Part shown: piece by piece, positions 1-9,003 of the stretch
How positions within the stretch are numbered: position 1 is the first letter of the stretch
Layout of the letters: every line of letters begins with the position of its first letter
Assembly: GCA_049306275.1 (NCBI GenBank)
Contig: JBAQQB010000230.1
Span: 1 to 15,268 of the forward strand
Length of the DNA: 15,268 nucleotides
DNA from: JADJTT01 sp049306275
GTDB taxonomy: Bacteria; Bacteroidota; Bacteroidia; Chitinophagales; Saprospiraceae
Direction of reading: 5' to 3'
Translations under genes and position numbers: made by a program
Notes under the pieces: generated by a model
The model's database searches: none
What the model was told of the DNA's origin: nothing
What the model saw: only the letters and a program-made list of their open reading frames with translations

Positions 1-1158
1 TCGTCGAGCTCGACGAAACGGGCTACGCAGCCATTGAACCCGAAGATATCAACAACGGCTCCAGCGATGCCTGTGGCTTGGCTTCCCTGGAAGCCAGCCA
101 GACGGAATTCGGCTGCTCAGACGTCGGAGATGTAACGGTAACGCTCACGGTGACCGATAACAAAGGAAATTCGGCAAGTTGTGAAGCAACGGTCACCGTC
201 CAGGATGTTACCCCGCCGGTTGCTGAATGCCAGGACATTACCGTTGAACTCGGGGCCGCAGGTTCGGTTGCGATCACTCCTGCACAGATCGATAATGGCT
301 CCTCAGATGCATGCGGCATCGATACTTACCAGCTTAGCGTTTCCAGCTTTACCTGTGAAGACGTGGGTTCTCCTGAGGTGACCCTGACCGTAACGGATGT
401 TTACGGAAACCAGAGTAACTGCCAGGCCACGGTGACGGTTGAGGATAATACCATTCCGGTTGCGGAATGCAAGAATATCGTTCTCATCCTCGACGAAAAC
501 GGAGAGGCGGCAATCGCCCCAGAGAACATTGATAATGGTTCCTTCGATAACTGTACGCCAATCCTGTCGATCAGCACATTCCTGCTGACCTGCGACAATA
601 CCGGCCCTAATTCCGTCACCCTCACCGTCTCGGACGGCGCAGGAAACGAAGACCAGTGCGTCGCGACAGTGACGGTGGTGGACGATACGCCCCCAATGGC
701 GATTTGCCAGGATATCAGCGTCCAACTCGATGAAAATGGTTTGGCTCAGATCCAGGCCTCCTTGCTGGATGGCGGCACGACAGACAATTGTGGCATTGAC
801 GAGTTCAAACCCGCGCAAGATGAATTTACCTGCGCTGATCTGGGAGAAAACGTGATATTGGTGACGATAACCGACAACAGCGGCAACGTCAGCACCTGCA
901 CGGCGACGGTAACGGTTCTCGACCTGCTGGATCCGGTCGCAGTATGCCAGAACGCCATCGTGCAACTCAATCCGGGCGGTACGCTGACGCTCTCTCCTTC
1001 TGCCGTGGATGGAGGCACGACGGATAACTGCTCTTTTACCCTTACTCTCGACATTAGCCAGTTTGATTGCGACGAAGTAGGGGTGCATACCGTGACGCTG
1101 ACGGCAGAAGACCCCTCCGGCAATACGGATAACTGTTCTGCAACGGTCACCGTACTGG
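1..1158 (+). repeat. Tandem four-cysteine HYR-like protein repeats
   Basis: One partial and four full repeats lie head to tail. The first cysteine codon of the four full repeats falls at 228, 468, 705 and 945, giving spacings of 240, 237 and 240 bases (80, 79 and 80 residues). Each full repeat carries four cysteines in fixed context: after PVA/PMA-x near its start, in the DNC/DAC turn, in F-x-C/L-T-C before the D-x-G turn, and before the final ATVTV strand. The pattern suggests two disulfides per repeat, fitting an extracellular location. The DNA copies are clearly diverged, so this is an old protein-level repeat and not a recent DNA expansion. Confidence 0.85.
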
Positions 1159-4100
1159 CCAGCCCTGCTTGCCCGGTTCCCGACATTATAAACGCTGGCG
1201 GCCCCAACGTGGAAGATCCCTGCACCTGCCTCACCGACGGCCAGTTTGCGGAAGAGATCGTCATAGGGCCAACGCTGGCCGGTATGGAATGGGAGCTTGC
1301 GCTGAACAACGGATTTCTCAATCCGATGACACTCCAGCCTTACGCCGCAGGAACTGACTTTATCGAGATACCGATCAATATGGATTCCAGCATCTATGTG
1401 CTGCAGGGCGTCCATTTGGACGGCATTGGCTATGCCATCGAGGCGGAGAGCGAATTTTTCCCCGATGTCACGCTGGCGATTGGCAATGTATGTTACTATC
1501 CCGACCCCCAGATCATCGGGCTGAGCAGCCAGTATTGTCTCAACTCGAATCCGCTTGATTTAGAGGGATCGGCGGGAGGCGTTGATCTTCTGGACGAATT
1601 TTTCACTATCAACGGTATTCCTGCGATGGTATTCGACGCGATGGCGCTGGGCATAGGGACCCACACGGTGACCTATACGGTGGATGCCGGTACTGCGACG
1701 CCCAATGATCCCAGCGATCCGGGCTGCGTGGCCTCTGTTTCCCAAACAGTGGAAGTGACGACCGAATCGCCCGGCACCCTGGTGTGCAACGACCTGGTAT
1801 TCGTGTCGGTAGATGAGAACTGCGAAGCGCTCATCACCCCGGACATGGTGCTGGAGGGCGATTACTACTGCTACGACGATTTTCAGGTCAATATTTTCTA
1901 CAACTTTAATCAAATATCCAACCCCATTACCAGTGCATATGTCGGGTTGACGCTCACCTTTACCGCCGTCAACATGAACAACTGGAACCAGTGTTCCGGC
2001 CAGCTGATCGTCGCAGACCTGCTCGAACCGATGATCCTTTGCCAGGCCGAGCCCTTTGAGATCGGCTGCGATGAAGACCTTTCCATCATTCCGCCCCCTC
2101 TGGTGATCGACAATTGCACCGTGGGCAATATCGAACTGATTAGCGAGACTTACCTCGATACCGAGATTTGCGACGATGGCGTGGTCGTTATCGAGCAGGT
2201 GTGGCTTGCTACAGATCTTTATGGAAACGAATCTGAACCTTGCACCCGCTTGATTGAAATCCAAAGAACTTCAGCCGATCTGGTCGATTTTCCGAATGAT
2301 ATTACCTGGAGCTGCCAGCAATACGCTCAGTACCCCAATATCGTTGGAGCTAATCCCGTTCATCCTACCATTCTGGTGGCCCAGCAGGGGATCAACCCCA
2401 TCAATGCTACAGTATTCAACCTTTCGGGTTTCCTGGCGGGAATGGGGTCAGGTGAGCCGAGCGGCATACAGGGAACTTTTTGCGAGTTTTCCTTTACATA
2501 CTCAGATCAGGTCGTTCCCACCTGCGGAACCAGTTTCCAGATCATCCGCACCTGGACGGTGTTGGATATGTGCACGGGCGAGCTGATCACCGGCAATGAG
2601 TCGGGGGAAGACAATATCCAGGTCATCACGGTTGCGGATGTGACGCCTCCGGTGGTTACCGTGCCTGCGTTCACCCTTTCCGCCAACATCCCGGGGTCGG
2701 CGCCGGGAACCTGCCTGTCGCAGGGGCTGCTGCCGCCGCCCATCGTTACCGATGAATGCAATACCTGGACGTACAGGATATTCACGCCGATAGGGGAGGC
2801 CATCTACCTCCCCAATGGCTGGGGCGCGGTACCAGCGCCAGGGCTGCCGCTCGGCACCCATGTCATCACCTATCAGGCGACCGATATCTGCGGCAATACC
2901 ACCAACATGCAGGTTACGGTAGAAGTGATCGACGACATAGCGCCTACGGCCATTTGCGATGAAATTACCGACGTCAACCTGTCTTCCGACGGACTGGCAG
3001 TGGTGAATGCTACTACCTTCGACGATGGAAGCTGGGACAACTGCTGTGTGGAAGAATTCCTGGTGCGCCGCCTGGACGGCGATTGCGAAGGCGACTACGA
3101 TCCCTTCAGCCCGACGGTGACCTTCTGCTGCAATGATGTGGAGAATAACCCGATCACGGTCATCATGCGTGTGGTCGACTGTTACGGCAACTACAATGAC
3201 TGCCAGGTGGTGGTCAACGTCAACGACAAGATCCATCCCATCTTGTTGTCTTGTCCTGAATCCACGGAAATTTCGTGTGATGAATACAACGAGACGTATA
3301 TGATGCCCCTCGCGTTGGGCGATAACAGCGTGCTCGACGACTTTGGCACGGCGCAGTTCCTCGACAACTGCCTCAATACGCTCAATGTCGACTATCAGGT
3401 GCAGGTTTCGGTGAATAACTGTGGCAACGGCGTCATCACCCGCTACTGGACTGCCTCCGACGATGCCGGCAACGGTCCGGTATATTGCAACCAATCCATC
3501 CAGGTTTACCACGTCAGCGATTGGGTGGTTGAATTCCCCGCCGATGTGACTGTGCAGTGCACGGACGGGCAAATGCCGGACCCCGGCGAGCCGGAGATCT
3601 TCTTTGACGAATGTGAAATGATCGCGACCTCCTACACTGACATCGTCTACACGATTGTATCCGATGCCTGCTACAAGATCGAGCGTACATGGAACGTGAT
3701 CAACTGGTGTATTTACGATCAGTATGGCAGCGATATTTATCCGGAAAACGGCAAATCGGAAGCCAATCTGAACATCGACTGGGATGGCGACGGCGACAAG
3801 GACAGCCGTACCTTCCGCGAGGGATGGAACAGTTCGGGCTCGCCTGGCGTGGGCGACGGGTATATCACCTACAAGCAGATCATCAAGGTGATCGACGAAG
3901 ACGATCCGGTGTTTACCATCCCCACCATTGACGGGTGTATCCTGGATGCCGATTGCACCACCGATATCGTGCTGCCTTATCCGCAGATCACGGATGAATG
4001 CTCGCTCGATTTCAGGGTCGACATTACGGGCGATTTTGGAAGTTTCTACGACATAACAGCTCCCGTAATGGTTGCCGATGTTGAGGCAGGGGAGTATATG

Positions 4101-5672
4101 ATAGGCTACTCGGTGCGCGACAATTGCGGGAACATCGGCTTCCAGATGGTAACCATCGTGGTGGAGGATTGCCTGAAGCCCCTGGTGGTTTGCGAAGACC
4201 TGATAGTAGATATCATGCAGACTGGAATGATCGAGATCCAGGCCTCCGAATTCGATGAAGGCAGCCTCGACAACTGCGGGCCGGTGAGCTTCAGCTTCTC
4301 GCCCAATACCAACGACGTGAGTCAGGTTTTCACCTGCGACGACCTCGGGCCCAATACCGTAGAGATTTGGGTGACCGACCCCACCGGCAACCAGGATTAC
4401 TGCGAAGTGACGCTGTTCATACAAGACAATTTCAACGCCTGCACCCAGTTTTCGCAGCCGACCATCGCGGGTCTGATCACCAATGAAGACGACGAATCGC
4501 TGGAAGGCGCCATGGTGGAAGTAAATGAGGGAAGCTGGAGTCAGATGACCAATACCAACGGCCTGTTCAGTTTCGATCTGCCCGCAGGGGGCGACTATTC
4601 AATTGCTCCTGTGTTGGATGAGAACGCGGCCAACGGCGTGACGACGTACGACATGGTGCTGATACAGCGCCACATTCTGGGCGTCAACCTGCTCAACAGC
4701 CCCTACAAGGTCATCGCTGCTGATGCCAACCGGTCCGGTTCGGTTTCCACGCTCGACCTGGTTGCCATCCGCAAGGTTATCCTGCATCTGACGGACGTAT
4801 TCCCGAACAACACTTCCTGGCGCTTTGTGGCGGCATCCCATCCGTTTGGCAGCATCCAGAACCCCTGGCAGACGCCATTCCCGGAGGTGCTCAACTACAA
4901 CAACCTGGCAATCGACGACCTCGATGCCGACTTTATCGCCATCAAGGTAGGCGATGTCAATGGCTCGGCTGCGGTTAACGCGATGAACGATGCAGATGAG
5001 CGCACGGTGACCGGCAACCTTTCGTTCTACATCGCCGACCGCGATGCAATAGCAGGGGAGGTGTTTGAAGCGCCTTTCTACGGCGACGGGCAGGAGGTTT
5101 TCGGCTATCAGTACACCCTTGAACTTGGCTCAAGCCTTGAGCTGGTAGAACTGCGCGAGGGCATCGCGAAAGAAGACAACTTTGGCTTCGCCAAACTCGG
5201 ACAGGGCGCGCTGACGACCAGCTGGAACGAAGCGATGCCGCGCCGTCTGGGCCGCGAAGAGGTGCAGTTTACCCTGGTGTTGCGTGCAAAAGACCGCGTC
5301 CGCCTGAGCGAGGCGCTGGCTGCCAGCTCGCGCTTCACCGCCGCGGAGGCCTATGACCCGAACGGGGAGCTGCTCGACGTCCGGCTGGCATTTGGCGCAC
5401 TGGAGATGGAGGAAGGATTCGCCCTTTACCAGAACGAGCCCAACCCATTCAGCGAGGTGACGGCCATTCGTTTCCATCTCCCCGAAGCGAGTCAGGCCAC
5501 GCTTACGGTAATGGATGCGGCCGGCAGGATCGTAGCCACCCGGAGCGGGCGTTTTGACCGCGGGGTGCACGAGATACTGCTCGACGAGCTGGGAGAAACG
5601 ACCGGCGTGATGTATTACCGGCTTGAGACGCCGGAGCATACTGCGACGCGGAAAATGGTAAAAGTGAAATAG
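1..5672 (+). CDS. Giant secreted HYR-repeat protein with dockerin-like module and T9SS sorting domain (5' partial)
   Basis: The frame is open from base 3 with HYR-like sequence already running, so the true start lies left of the window. About 1,890 residues are visible and the stop is TAG at 5670-5672. In order: tandem HYR-like beta-sandwich repeats of 79-80 residues (to about 1158); a Cys-rich region with scattered degenerate HYR-like modules (about 1160-4430); a carboxypeptidase-regulatory/CnaB-like fold (about 4455-4615); a dockerin-like pair of calcium-loop helices (about 4615-4800, loops of the form DxNxxxGxxxxD or close to it, followed by a GDVNG motif near 4950); a cohesin-like beta domain (about 5000-5400, weaker call); and a C-terminal T9SS type A domain (about 5415-5669) starting LYQNEPNPF and ending RKMVKVK. 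In Bacteroidota such C-terminal domains direct export by the type IX system and surface attachment or release. A role in adhesion or matrix formation is inference; no catalytic domain is visible. A strong terminator follows, so it ends its transcription unit. Confidence 0.93.
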   Translation, partial: VELDETGYAAIEPEDINNGSSDACGLASLEASQTEFGCSDVGDVTVTLTVTDNKGNSASCEATVTVQDVTPPVAECQDITVELGAAGSVAITPAQIDNGSSDACGIDTYQLSVSSFTCEDVGSPEVTLTVTDVYGNQSNCQATVTVEDNTIPVAECKNIVLILDENGEAAIAPENIDNGSFDNCTPILSISTFLLTCDNTGPNSVTLTVSDGAGNEDQCVATVTVVDDTPPMAICQDISVQLDENGLAQIQASLLDGGTTDNCGIDEFKPAQDEFTCADLGENVILVTITDNSGNVSTCTATVTVLDLLDPVAVCQNAIVQLNPGGTLTLSPSAVDGGTTDNCSFTLTLDISQFDCDEVGVHTVTLTAEDPSGNTDNCSATVTVLASPACPVPDIINAGGPNVEDPCTCLTDGQFAEEIVIGPTLAGMEWELALNNGFLNPMTLQPYAAGTDFIEIPINMDSSIYVLQGVHLDGIGYAIEAESEFFPDVTLAIGNVCYYPDPQIIGLSSQYCLNSNPLDLEGSAGGVDLLDEFFTINGIPAMVFDAMALGIGTHTVTYTVDAGTATPNDPSDPGCVASVSQTVEVTTESPGTLVCNDLVFVSVDENCEALITPDMVLEGDYYCYDDFQVNIFYNFNQISNPITSAYVGLTLTFTAVNMNNWNQCSGQLIVADLLEPMILCQAEPFEIGCDEDLSIIPPPLVIDNCTVGNIELISETYLDTEICDDGVVVIEQVWLATDLYGNESEPCTRLIEIQRTSADLVDFPNDITWSCQQYAQYPNIVGANPVHPTILVAQQGINPINATVFNLSGFLAGMGSGEPSGIQGTFCEFSFTYSDQVVPTCGTSFQIIRTWTVLDMCTGELITGNESGEDNIQVITVADVTPPVVTVPAFTLSANIPGSAPGTCLSQGLLPPPIVTDECNTWTYRIFTPIGEAIYLPNGWGAVPAPGLPLGTHVITYQATDICGNTTNMQVTVEVIDDIAPTAICDEITDVNLSSDGLAVVNATTFDDGSWDNCCVEEFLVRRLDGDCEGDYDPFSPTVTFCCNDVENNPITVIMRVVDCYGNYNDCQVVVNVNDKIHPILLSCPESTEISCDEYNETYMMPLALGDNSVLDDFGTAQFLDNCLNTLNVDYQVQVSVNNCGNGVITRYWTASDDAGNGPVYCNQSIQVYHVSDWVVEFPADVTVQCTDGQMPDPGEPEIFFDECEMIATSYTDIVYTIVSDACYKIERTWNVINWCIYDQYGSDIYPENGKSEANLNIDWDGDGDKDSRTFREGWNSSGSPGVGDGYITYKQIIKVIDEDDPVFTIPTIDGCILDADCTTDIVLPYPQITDECSLDFRVDITGDFGSFYDITAPVMVADVEAGEYMIGYSVRDNCGNIGFQMVTIVVEDCLKPLVVCEDLIVDIMQTGMIEIQASEFDEGSLDNCGPVSFSFSPNTNDVSQVFTCDDLGPNTVEIWVTDPTGNQDYCEVTLFIQDNFNACTQFSQPTIAGLITNEDDESLEGAMVEVNEGSWSQMTNTNGLFSFDLPAGGDYSIAPVLDENAANGVTTYDMVLIQRHILGVNLLNSPYKVIAADANRSGSVSTLDLVAIRKVILHLTDVFPNNTSWRFVAASHPFGSIQNPWQTPFPEVLNYNNLAIDDLDADFIAIKVGDVNGSAAVNAMNDADERTVTGNLSFYIADRDAIAGEVFEAPFYGDGQEVFGYQYTLELGSSLELVELREGIAKEDNFGFAKLGQGALTTSWNEAMPRRLGREEVQFTLVLRAKDRVRLSEALAASSRFTAAEAYDPNGELLDVRLAFGALEMEEGFALYQNEPNPFSEVTAIRFHLPEASQATLTVMDAAGRIVATRSGRFDRGVHEILLDELGETTGVMYYRLETPEHTATRKMVKVK

Positions 5673-5700
5673 AAGTAGGAAAAATACATGGGAATTTTGG

Positions 5701-5737
5701 AGGACGGCATTTCTGGAGAAATGCCGTTCTTTTTTTC
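5701..5737 (+). terminator. Rho-independent terminator of the HYR-repeat gene
   Basis: Arms at 5701-5712 and 5719-5730 pair over about 12 bp with one G:U, with a tight loop TGGA closed by C:G, followed directly by a run of T at 5730-5736. It starts 28 bases after the stop codon. The T-run merges into the left end of the neighbouring long palindrome. Confidence 0.85.
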
Positions 5738-5799
5738 TTAACACAGATGACATCTCTAAAAGATGACATCTTTTAGAGATGTCATCTGTGTTAAGAAAA
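5733..5799. repeat. REP-like palindromic element, copy 1
   Basis: This is a perfect inverted repeat with 33-base arms around a single central A at 5766. Its shared core (5742-5790, 24-base arms) holds three 11-bp dyads AGATGWCATCT starting at 5745, 5761 and 5777, an exact 16-base step. The spacers are CTAAA and TTTAG, which are complementary to each other. The first two dyads have central A and the third has T. The same core occurs at 15211-15259 around the transposase, with the central base as T. Outside the core the symmetry continues for 9 more bases on each side (TTTTCTTAA against TTAAGAAAA), which copy 3 does not share. It lies between a terminator and the start region of the MazG-like gene. 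It is most simply read as a non-autonomous REP/REPIN-type element mobilised by the RAYT at 14613-15245. Confidence 0.85.
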
Positions 5800-5816
5800 T
5801 GTTAAGGCTTTCTCGG

Positions 5817-5843
5817 TTTTGGCATTTTTGTAACTTGCCAAAA
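5817..5843. repeat. Short inverted repeat upstream of the MazG-like gene
   Basis: TTTTGGCA at 5817-5824 is the reverse complement of TGCCAAAA at 5836-5843, with 11 bases between. It spans the most likely promoter -7 region and ends 17 bases before the ATG. It could be an operator or a hairpin at the start of the leader. Nothing in the sequence decides between these. Confidence 0.4.
5823..5830 (+). promoter_or_regulatory. Possible Bacteroidota -7 box for the MazG-like gene
   Basis: CATTTTTG differs from the Bacteroidota -7 consensus TAnnTTTG at one base. A TTA lies about 18 bases upstream, in the GTTAA block that follows the palindrome. The position would give a leader of roughly 25 bases. 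Weak because of the mismatch and the low information content of the motif. Confidence 0.3.
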
Positions 5844-5860
5844 AAACAGAATTGCCCACT

Positions 5861-6331
5861 ATGGAACCCCTCGATTCCCTCCGCCAGGTCGCTGAATTCC
5901 ACCGCACTTTTCACCATCCTATTCTTCCGGAACCCGCCATTCCCTCTGAAGAGCGCTGCCAGCTTCGCGTCAACCTCATTGCGGAGGAACTGGACGAATT
6001 GCGCCACGCCATCGAACACAAAGACATCGTCGCCATTGCCGACGCGCTTTGCGATATCCAGTACGTTCTCTCAGGCGCCGTGCTGGAATTCGGACTGGGA
6101 CACAAGTTCAAGGCGCTCTTCGACGAGGTGCAGCGCTCTAACATGAGCAAGACCTGTCATTCGCCGGAAGAAGCGGAAGCGACGCGGGAGTTCTACCTCA
6201 AGCGCGACGGCACCGAGAGCTATATCCGGCAGGAAGGCGATGTATGGCTGGTCTACCGCAAGAGCGACAACAAGACCCTGAAGTCCGTCAATTACTCGCC
6301 GGCGGATTTGGAAAGCATATTGAATCGCTGA
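5861..6331 (+). CDS. MazG-like nucleoside triphosphate pyrophosphohydrolase family protein
   Basis: The product is 156 residues, starting at ATG 5861. A TTG at 5852 would add only three residues (MPT) and is less likely. The all-alpha MazG/PRA-PH type fold is recognised from the metal-binding signature: E42-E43-x-x-E46 in the first long helix and D61-x-x-x-D65 in DALCD, followed by the family-like segment VQRSNMSK (residues 90-97). The C-terminal third (YRKSDNKTLKSVNYSPADLE) is typical of the Bacteroidota members of this family. These enzymes hydrolyse NTPs or related phosphorylated nucleotides to the monophosphate and pyrophosphate in the cytoplasm, usually as house-cleaning. The exact substrate cannot be read from sequence. 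The gene stands alone, separated from the upstream gene by a terminator and palindrome, and is convergent with the next gene. Confidence 0.88.
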   Translation: MEPLDSLRQVAEFHRTFHHPILPEPAIPSEERCQLRVNLIAEELDELRHAIEHKDIVAIADALCDIQYVLSGAVLEFGLGHKFKALFDEVQRSNMSKTCHSPEEAEATREFYLKRDGTESYIRQEGDVWLVYRKSDNKTLKSVNYSPADLESILNR

Positions 6332-6339
6332 AAAAAATG

Positions 6340-6384
6340 AATAAAAGAAGAGGGGCGGCTGCCAGCCGCCCCTCTTCTTTTATT
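6340..6384. terminator. Bidirectional terminator between convergent genes
   Basis: A perfect 21-bp stem (6340-6360 against 6364-6384, GC-rich core, loop GCC) sits exactly between the stop of the MazG-like gene (6331) and the stop of the minus-strand receptor gene (6385-6387). The plus strand continues into a T-rich tract and the minus strand into TTTTATTCATTTTTTT, so it can serve both genes. Confidence 0.9.
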
Positions 6385-8919
6385 TTAAAACCCAAAATCC
6401 AGCTTATAATAAAAAATCGGCAAGAACCCCAGCTGATAGGTTTCCTGCAGGTAGTCGCCCGATGGATGATCGGGAACGTAGGTGAAGTACAGCAGATTGC
6501 GCTGATTGGTGACGTTGACCAGATCGATGCTGAACTCGTGCAGCACTTTGGGCCTGGTCCAGCGGTAGGCAAGTTTGAGGTCGGCCCGGAAGTAGTTAGG
6601 TACCTGTTCGCTGTTCATCGTCGCATCCTCAAAAACGGGCTCCTGGATTTTGTCTGATTCAGCTACATCCAGAAGGCCGCGCCAACGGCCGCCGGCCAAG
6701 GTGACCTTGGCGCCGATGTTGAATGCAGAACCTTTTTTCAATGTAAATTCCCTGGCTACCAGACCGTTCAATGCGAAGCGGCCGTTAAAGGTCGTGTTGC
6801 GCAATACTCCGTCGCTGCCTTTGTACTTGCTGTCGAATACCGAACCGGTGACCAGGAAGTAGTATCCTTTATCGAAAAACTTTTCTACAGTGAGCTCGAG
6901 GCCGTAGTTGCGGGCAGTGCCTTCGCTGACTAACCGTTTGGGGAACAGGCGGTCGAAGCCGGAACCTGCATTGATCAGGCTGAAGGAACTGGATGCTTCC
7001 TCCACCGGAATGTTGAACAGGTATTGGTAGTAGGCCTCAATGCGCATTCGCAGGGCTTTGGCAATGAACCAGTCATAGCCTGCCACGGCGTGGTGGCTCT
7101 TGAACAAACCCATGTCCATGTTCACTTCCTGCGGGTTGCCCTCCTCATCGGAAGTCACTCCATAGAAGTACATGTATGGCGGTACGATCTGAGAGTGTAA
7201 CCCGTAGCCCAGACTAAGTTTCTGGCTATCTGTCAGGTCGTAAACGAGCCCGGCCCGTGGTTCGAGCGGTGAAAAACTGTTGTCGTTCAAACCGAAGTAC
7301 AAACTAGTCAGACCTGCCGTGACAGAGAGTTTAGGACCAAAGCGGTGGCGCACCTGCACGTAGGGCTGAAGCATGATCGCACCTTCGTTTTGGGTGTCCC
7401 AGCGCCGGCGCCAGTTGCCGATGGTGGCAGGTTTACCCGGATACTCAGGCGGTATTACGATCTGCCGGAAAGAATCGAGATAGTTGAACAGCCAATAGTC
7501 GGCATTCAATCCCGCTTTGAGACTCGTGCGTTTGTTGAATTTTTTGGTGAGAGACAGGTAGGCTGAAAACCTGCTCTCCTCCAGGTCGTAGTCCAGGAAT
7601 GGAACGAGGCTGTCCGCGAAGGGGCCATCTTCCGTAGGGCGGAAAAAGATAAGTGAGTCGCGTCCGTCCGGATATTTTTTCTTATCCGGATTGGGATTGG
7701 GAACGGTGTGGCGGAAAATCTTTTCCGTTTTGTCCGCTCCGATCCTTTGATCGGATGCGGCTACGGTGATCTTGAAGAAGGTAGAGAGATTAATCGGTTG
7801 GGTGTAAGTAAGACCGGCCACGCCCATTTGCGAGGTGAATATCTGATCCCGGTCGCTTTCTGCATAAAGGTCCGGGTCCGTCAGTATCCAGGGGCCTTCG
7901 ATATCGCTGTTCTTCACGTCGATCTTGCTGTACCCGCCGATTCCCCAAAAGGCCAGGTTACCTCCGTTGTTAGTGGGGAAATTGAAGCGAAAAGCGGCGT
8001 CCTGATATTGCGGTACGGCGCCTGTGCCGAGCTGGATGCCAAGGAAGTCGAACAGGCGGAGTGTGGAGTAGCGGTAGGAGACAAGGTAGGCAGATCGTTT
8101 CTCTTTAGAAATAGGCCCCTCTGCTGAGAGTTCCGTACCCAGAATGCCCAATTGGAAACTCAACTCATGCCGCTGATTATTCCCGTTGCGCATTCGGACG
8201 TCAAATGCTCCCGCGATACCGTTGGCGAATTCGGCAGGGAAGGCCCCGGTAAAAAAGTCGGAATTGGTCAGGTATTTGGTATTGAGAATAGCGACTGGTC
8301 CTCCCGCTGTGCCGGGAATGGCAAAGTGATTGGGGTTGGGGATGGTGACCCCTTCGAGCCGCCAGATTAGTCCCTGCGGCGTGTTACCGCGGATGACAAT
8401 GTCGTTGCGGCTGTCGTCGGCGCCTTGTAAGCCTGCATAACTCTGTACCATTCGGGCAATGTCGTCTCGAACGCCGGAGTAACGACCAGCCTCTTCCACA
8501 CTGAACTGGCGGTTGCTGACAGCTGCCATTTCATTGTTCGTTTCTCCAGTGCGTTTGCCGATGATAATGAGGTCAAGTGAATCCAAAATCATTACCCCTT
8601 CTTGCATCTCAATATTGAGAGGGACCTCCTTGCCCGAACTGACCATAATGTTGTTCAGCAGCACTGTTTCGTAGCCGATATACCTGAATTCAACCGTGTG
8701 GCGCCCGACGGGCACTTTTTCCAGGACATACGAGCCGTCGAGTTCGGTGACGGCGCCTTTGGTATCTCCTTTATCTGTCGTGAGTAGGATGTTCACGCCG
8801 ATGAGCGGGAACTTGGATTCCTGATCGACTACCGTCCCGCGGATGGTCTGAGTAGCCGTCTGGGCTTGTATGTTGATAGATAACAGCAAACAGCCCAGGA
8901 TTGCGAGATAAGTTCTCAT
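6385..8919 (-). CDS. TonB-dependent outer-membrane receptor, paralogue A
   Basis: The product is 844 residues. Residues 1-19 form a signal peptide (MRTYLAILGC..., hydrophobic core, ending in AQ as is common in Bacteroidota). Residues about 24-110 are a carboxypeptidase-regulatory-like beta domain (RGTVVD...PLIGVNILL...DGSYVLEKVP). A plug domain follows (about 115-250, with RNDIVIRGNTPQG and FTGAFPAEFANGIAGAFDVRMRNGN), then the beta-barrel to the terminal aromatic residue in YKLDFGF, as expected for outer-membrane barrels. Such receptors import a ligand using TonB/ExbB/ExbD energy. No SusD-like partner gene is next to it, so the substrate is unknown. The next gene upstream on the same strand is a close paralogue (by eye more than half of positions identical), with similar N-terminal, plug and C-terminal segments but different barrel loops. 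The leader is A-rich with no Shine-Dalgarno site, which is normal for the phylum. Confidence 0.93.
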   Translation of the reverse strand: MRTYLAILGCLLLSINIQAQTATQTIRGTVVDQESKFPLIGVNILLTTDKGDTKGAVTELDGSYVLEKVPVGRHTVEFRYIGYETVLLNNIMVSSGKEVPLNIEMQEGVMILDSLDLIIIGKRTGETNNEMAAVSNRQFSVEEAGRYSGVRDDIARMVQSYAGLQGADDSRNDIVIRGNTPQGLIWRLEGVTIPNPNHFAIPGTAGGPVAILNTKYLTNSDFFTGAFPAEFANGIAGAFDVRMRNGNNQRHELSFQLGILGTELSAEGPISKEKRSAYLVSYRYSTLRLFDFLGIQLGTGAVPQYQDAAFRFNFPTNNGGNLAFWGIGGYSKIDVKNSDIEGPWILTDPDLYAESDRDQIFTSQMGVAGLTYTQPINLSTFFKITVAASDQRIGADKTEKIFRHTVPNPNPDKKKYPDGRDSLIFFRPTEDGPFADSLVPFLDYDLEESRFSAYLSLTKKFNKRTSLKAGLNADYWLFNYLDSFRQIVIPPEYPGKPATIGNWRRRWDTQNEGAIMLQPYVQVRHRFGPKLSVTAGLTSLYFGLNDNSFSPLEPRAGLVYDLTDSQKLSLGYGLHSQIVPPYMYFYGVTSDEEGNPQEVNMDMGLFKSHHAVAGYDWFIAKALRMRIEAYYQYLFNIPVEEASSSFSLINAGSGFDRLFPKRLVSEGTARNYGLELTVEKFFDKGYYFLVTGSVFDSKYKGSDGVLRNTTFNGRFALNGLVAREFTLKKGSAFNIGAKVTLAGGRWRGLLDVAESDKIQEPVFEDATMNSEQVPNYFRADLKLAYRWTRPKVLHEFSIDLVNVTNQRNLLYFTYVPDHPSGDYLQETYQLGFLPIFYYKLDFGF

Positions 8920-9003
8920 GTCGAAACTTTTTTAGGTGTTTATTTCGCATGAGATTACGGAATTTTTGTGAGGGTGGAAATGACAAAAGTCAGTATCAAT
9001 GAG

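Noticed and set aside
1..1158. Possible DNA tandem repeat expansion or CRISPR-like array
   Set aside because: The periodicity is 237-240 bases, in frame, and only conserved at protein level; there are no short identical repeats with unique spacers.
303..1415. Long minus-strand open frame inside the HYR-repeat gene
   Set aside because: It is antisense to a well-supported coding region, has low-complexity His/Arg/Val-rich composition and no recognisable domain; it is a codon-bias shadow.
2502..4424. 640-codon minus-strand open frame
   Set aside because: It is the complement of the HYR-repeat protein frame, with valine-, histidine- and isoleucine-rich sequence lacking any motif, so it is a shadow of the real gene.
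5763..6146. Plus-strand open frame starting inside palindrome copy 1
   Set aside because: It overlaps the MazG-like gene in another frame and is serine- and proline-rich without motifs. The ATG is simply the one contained in the repeat.
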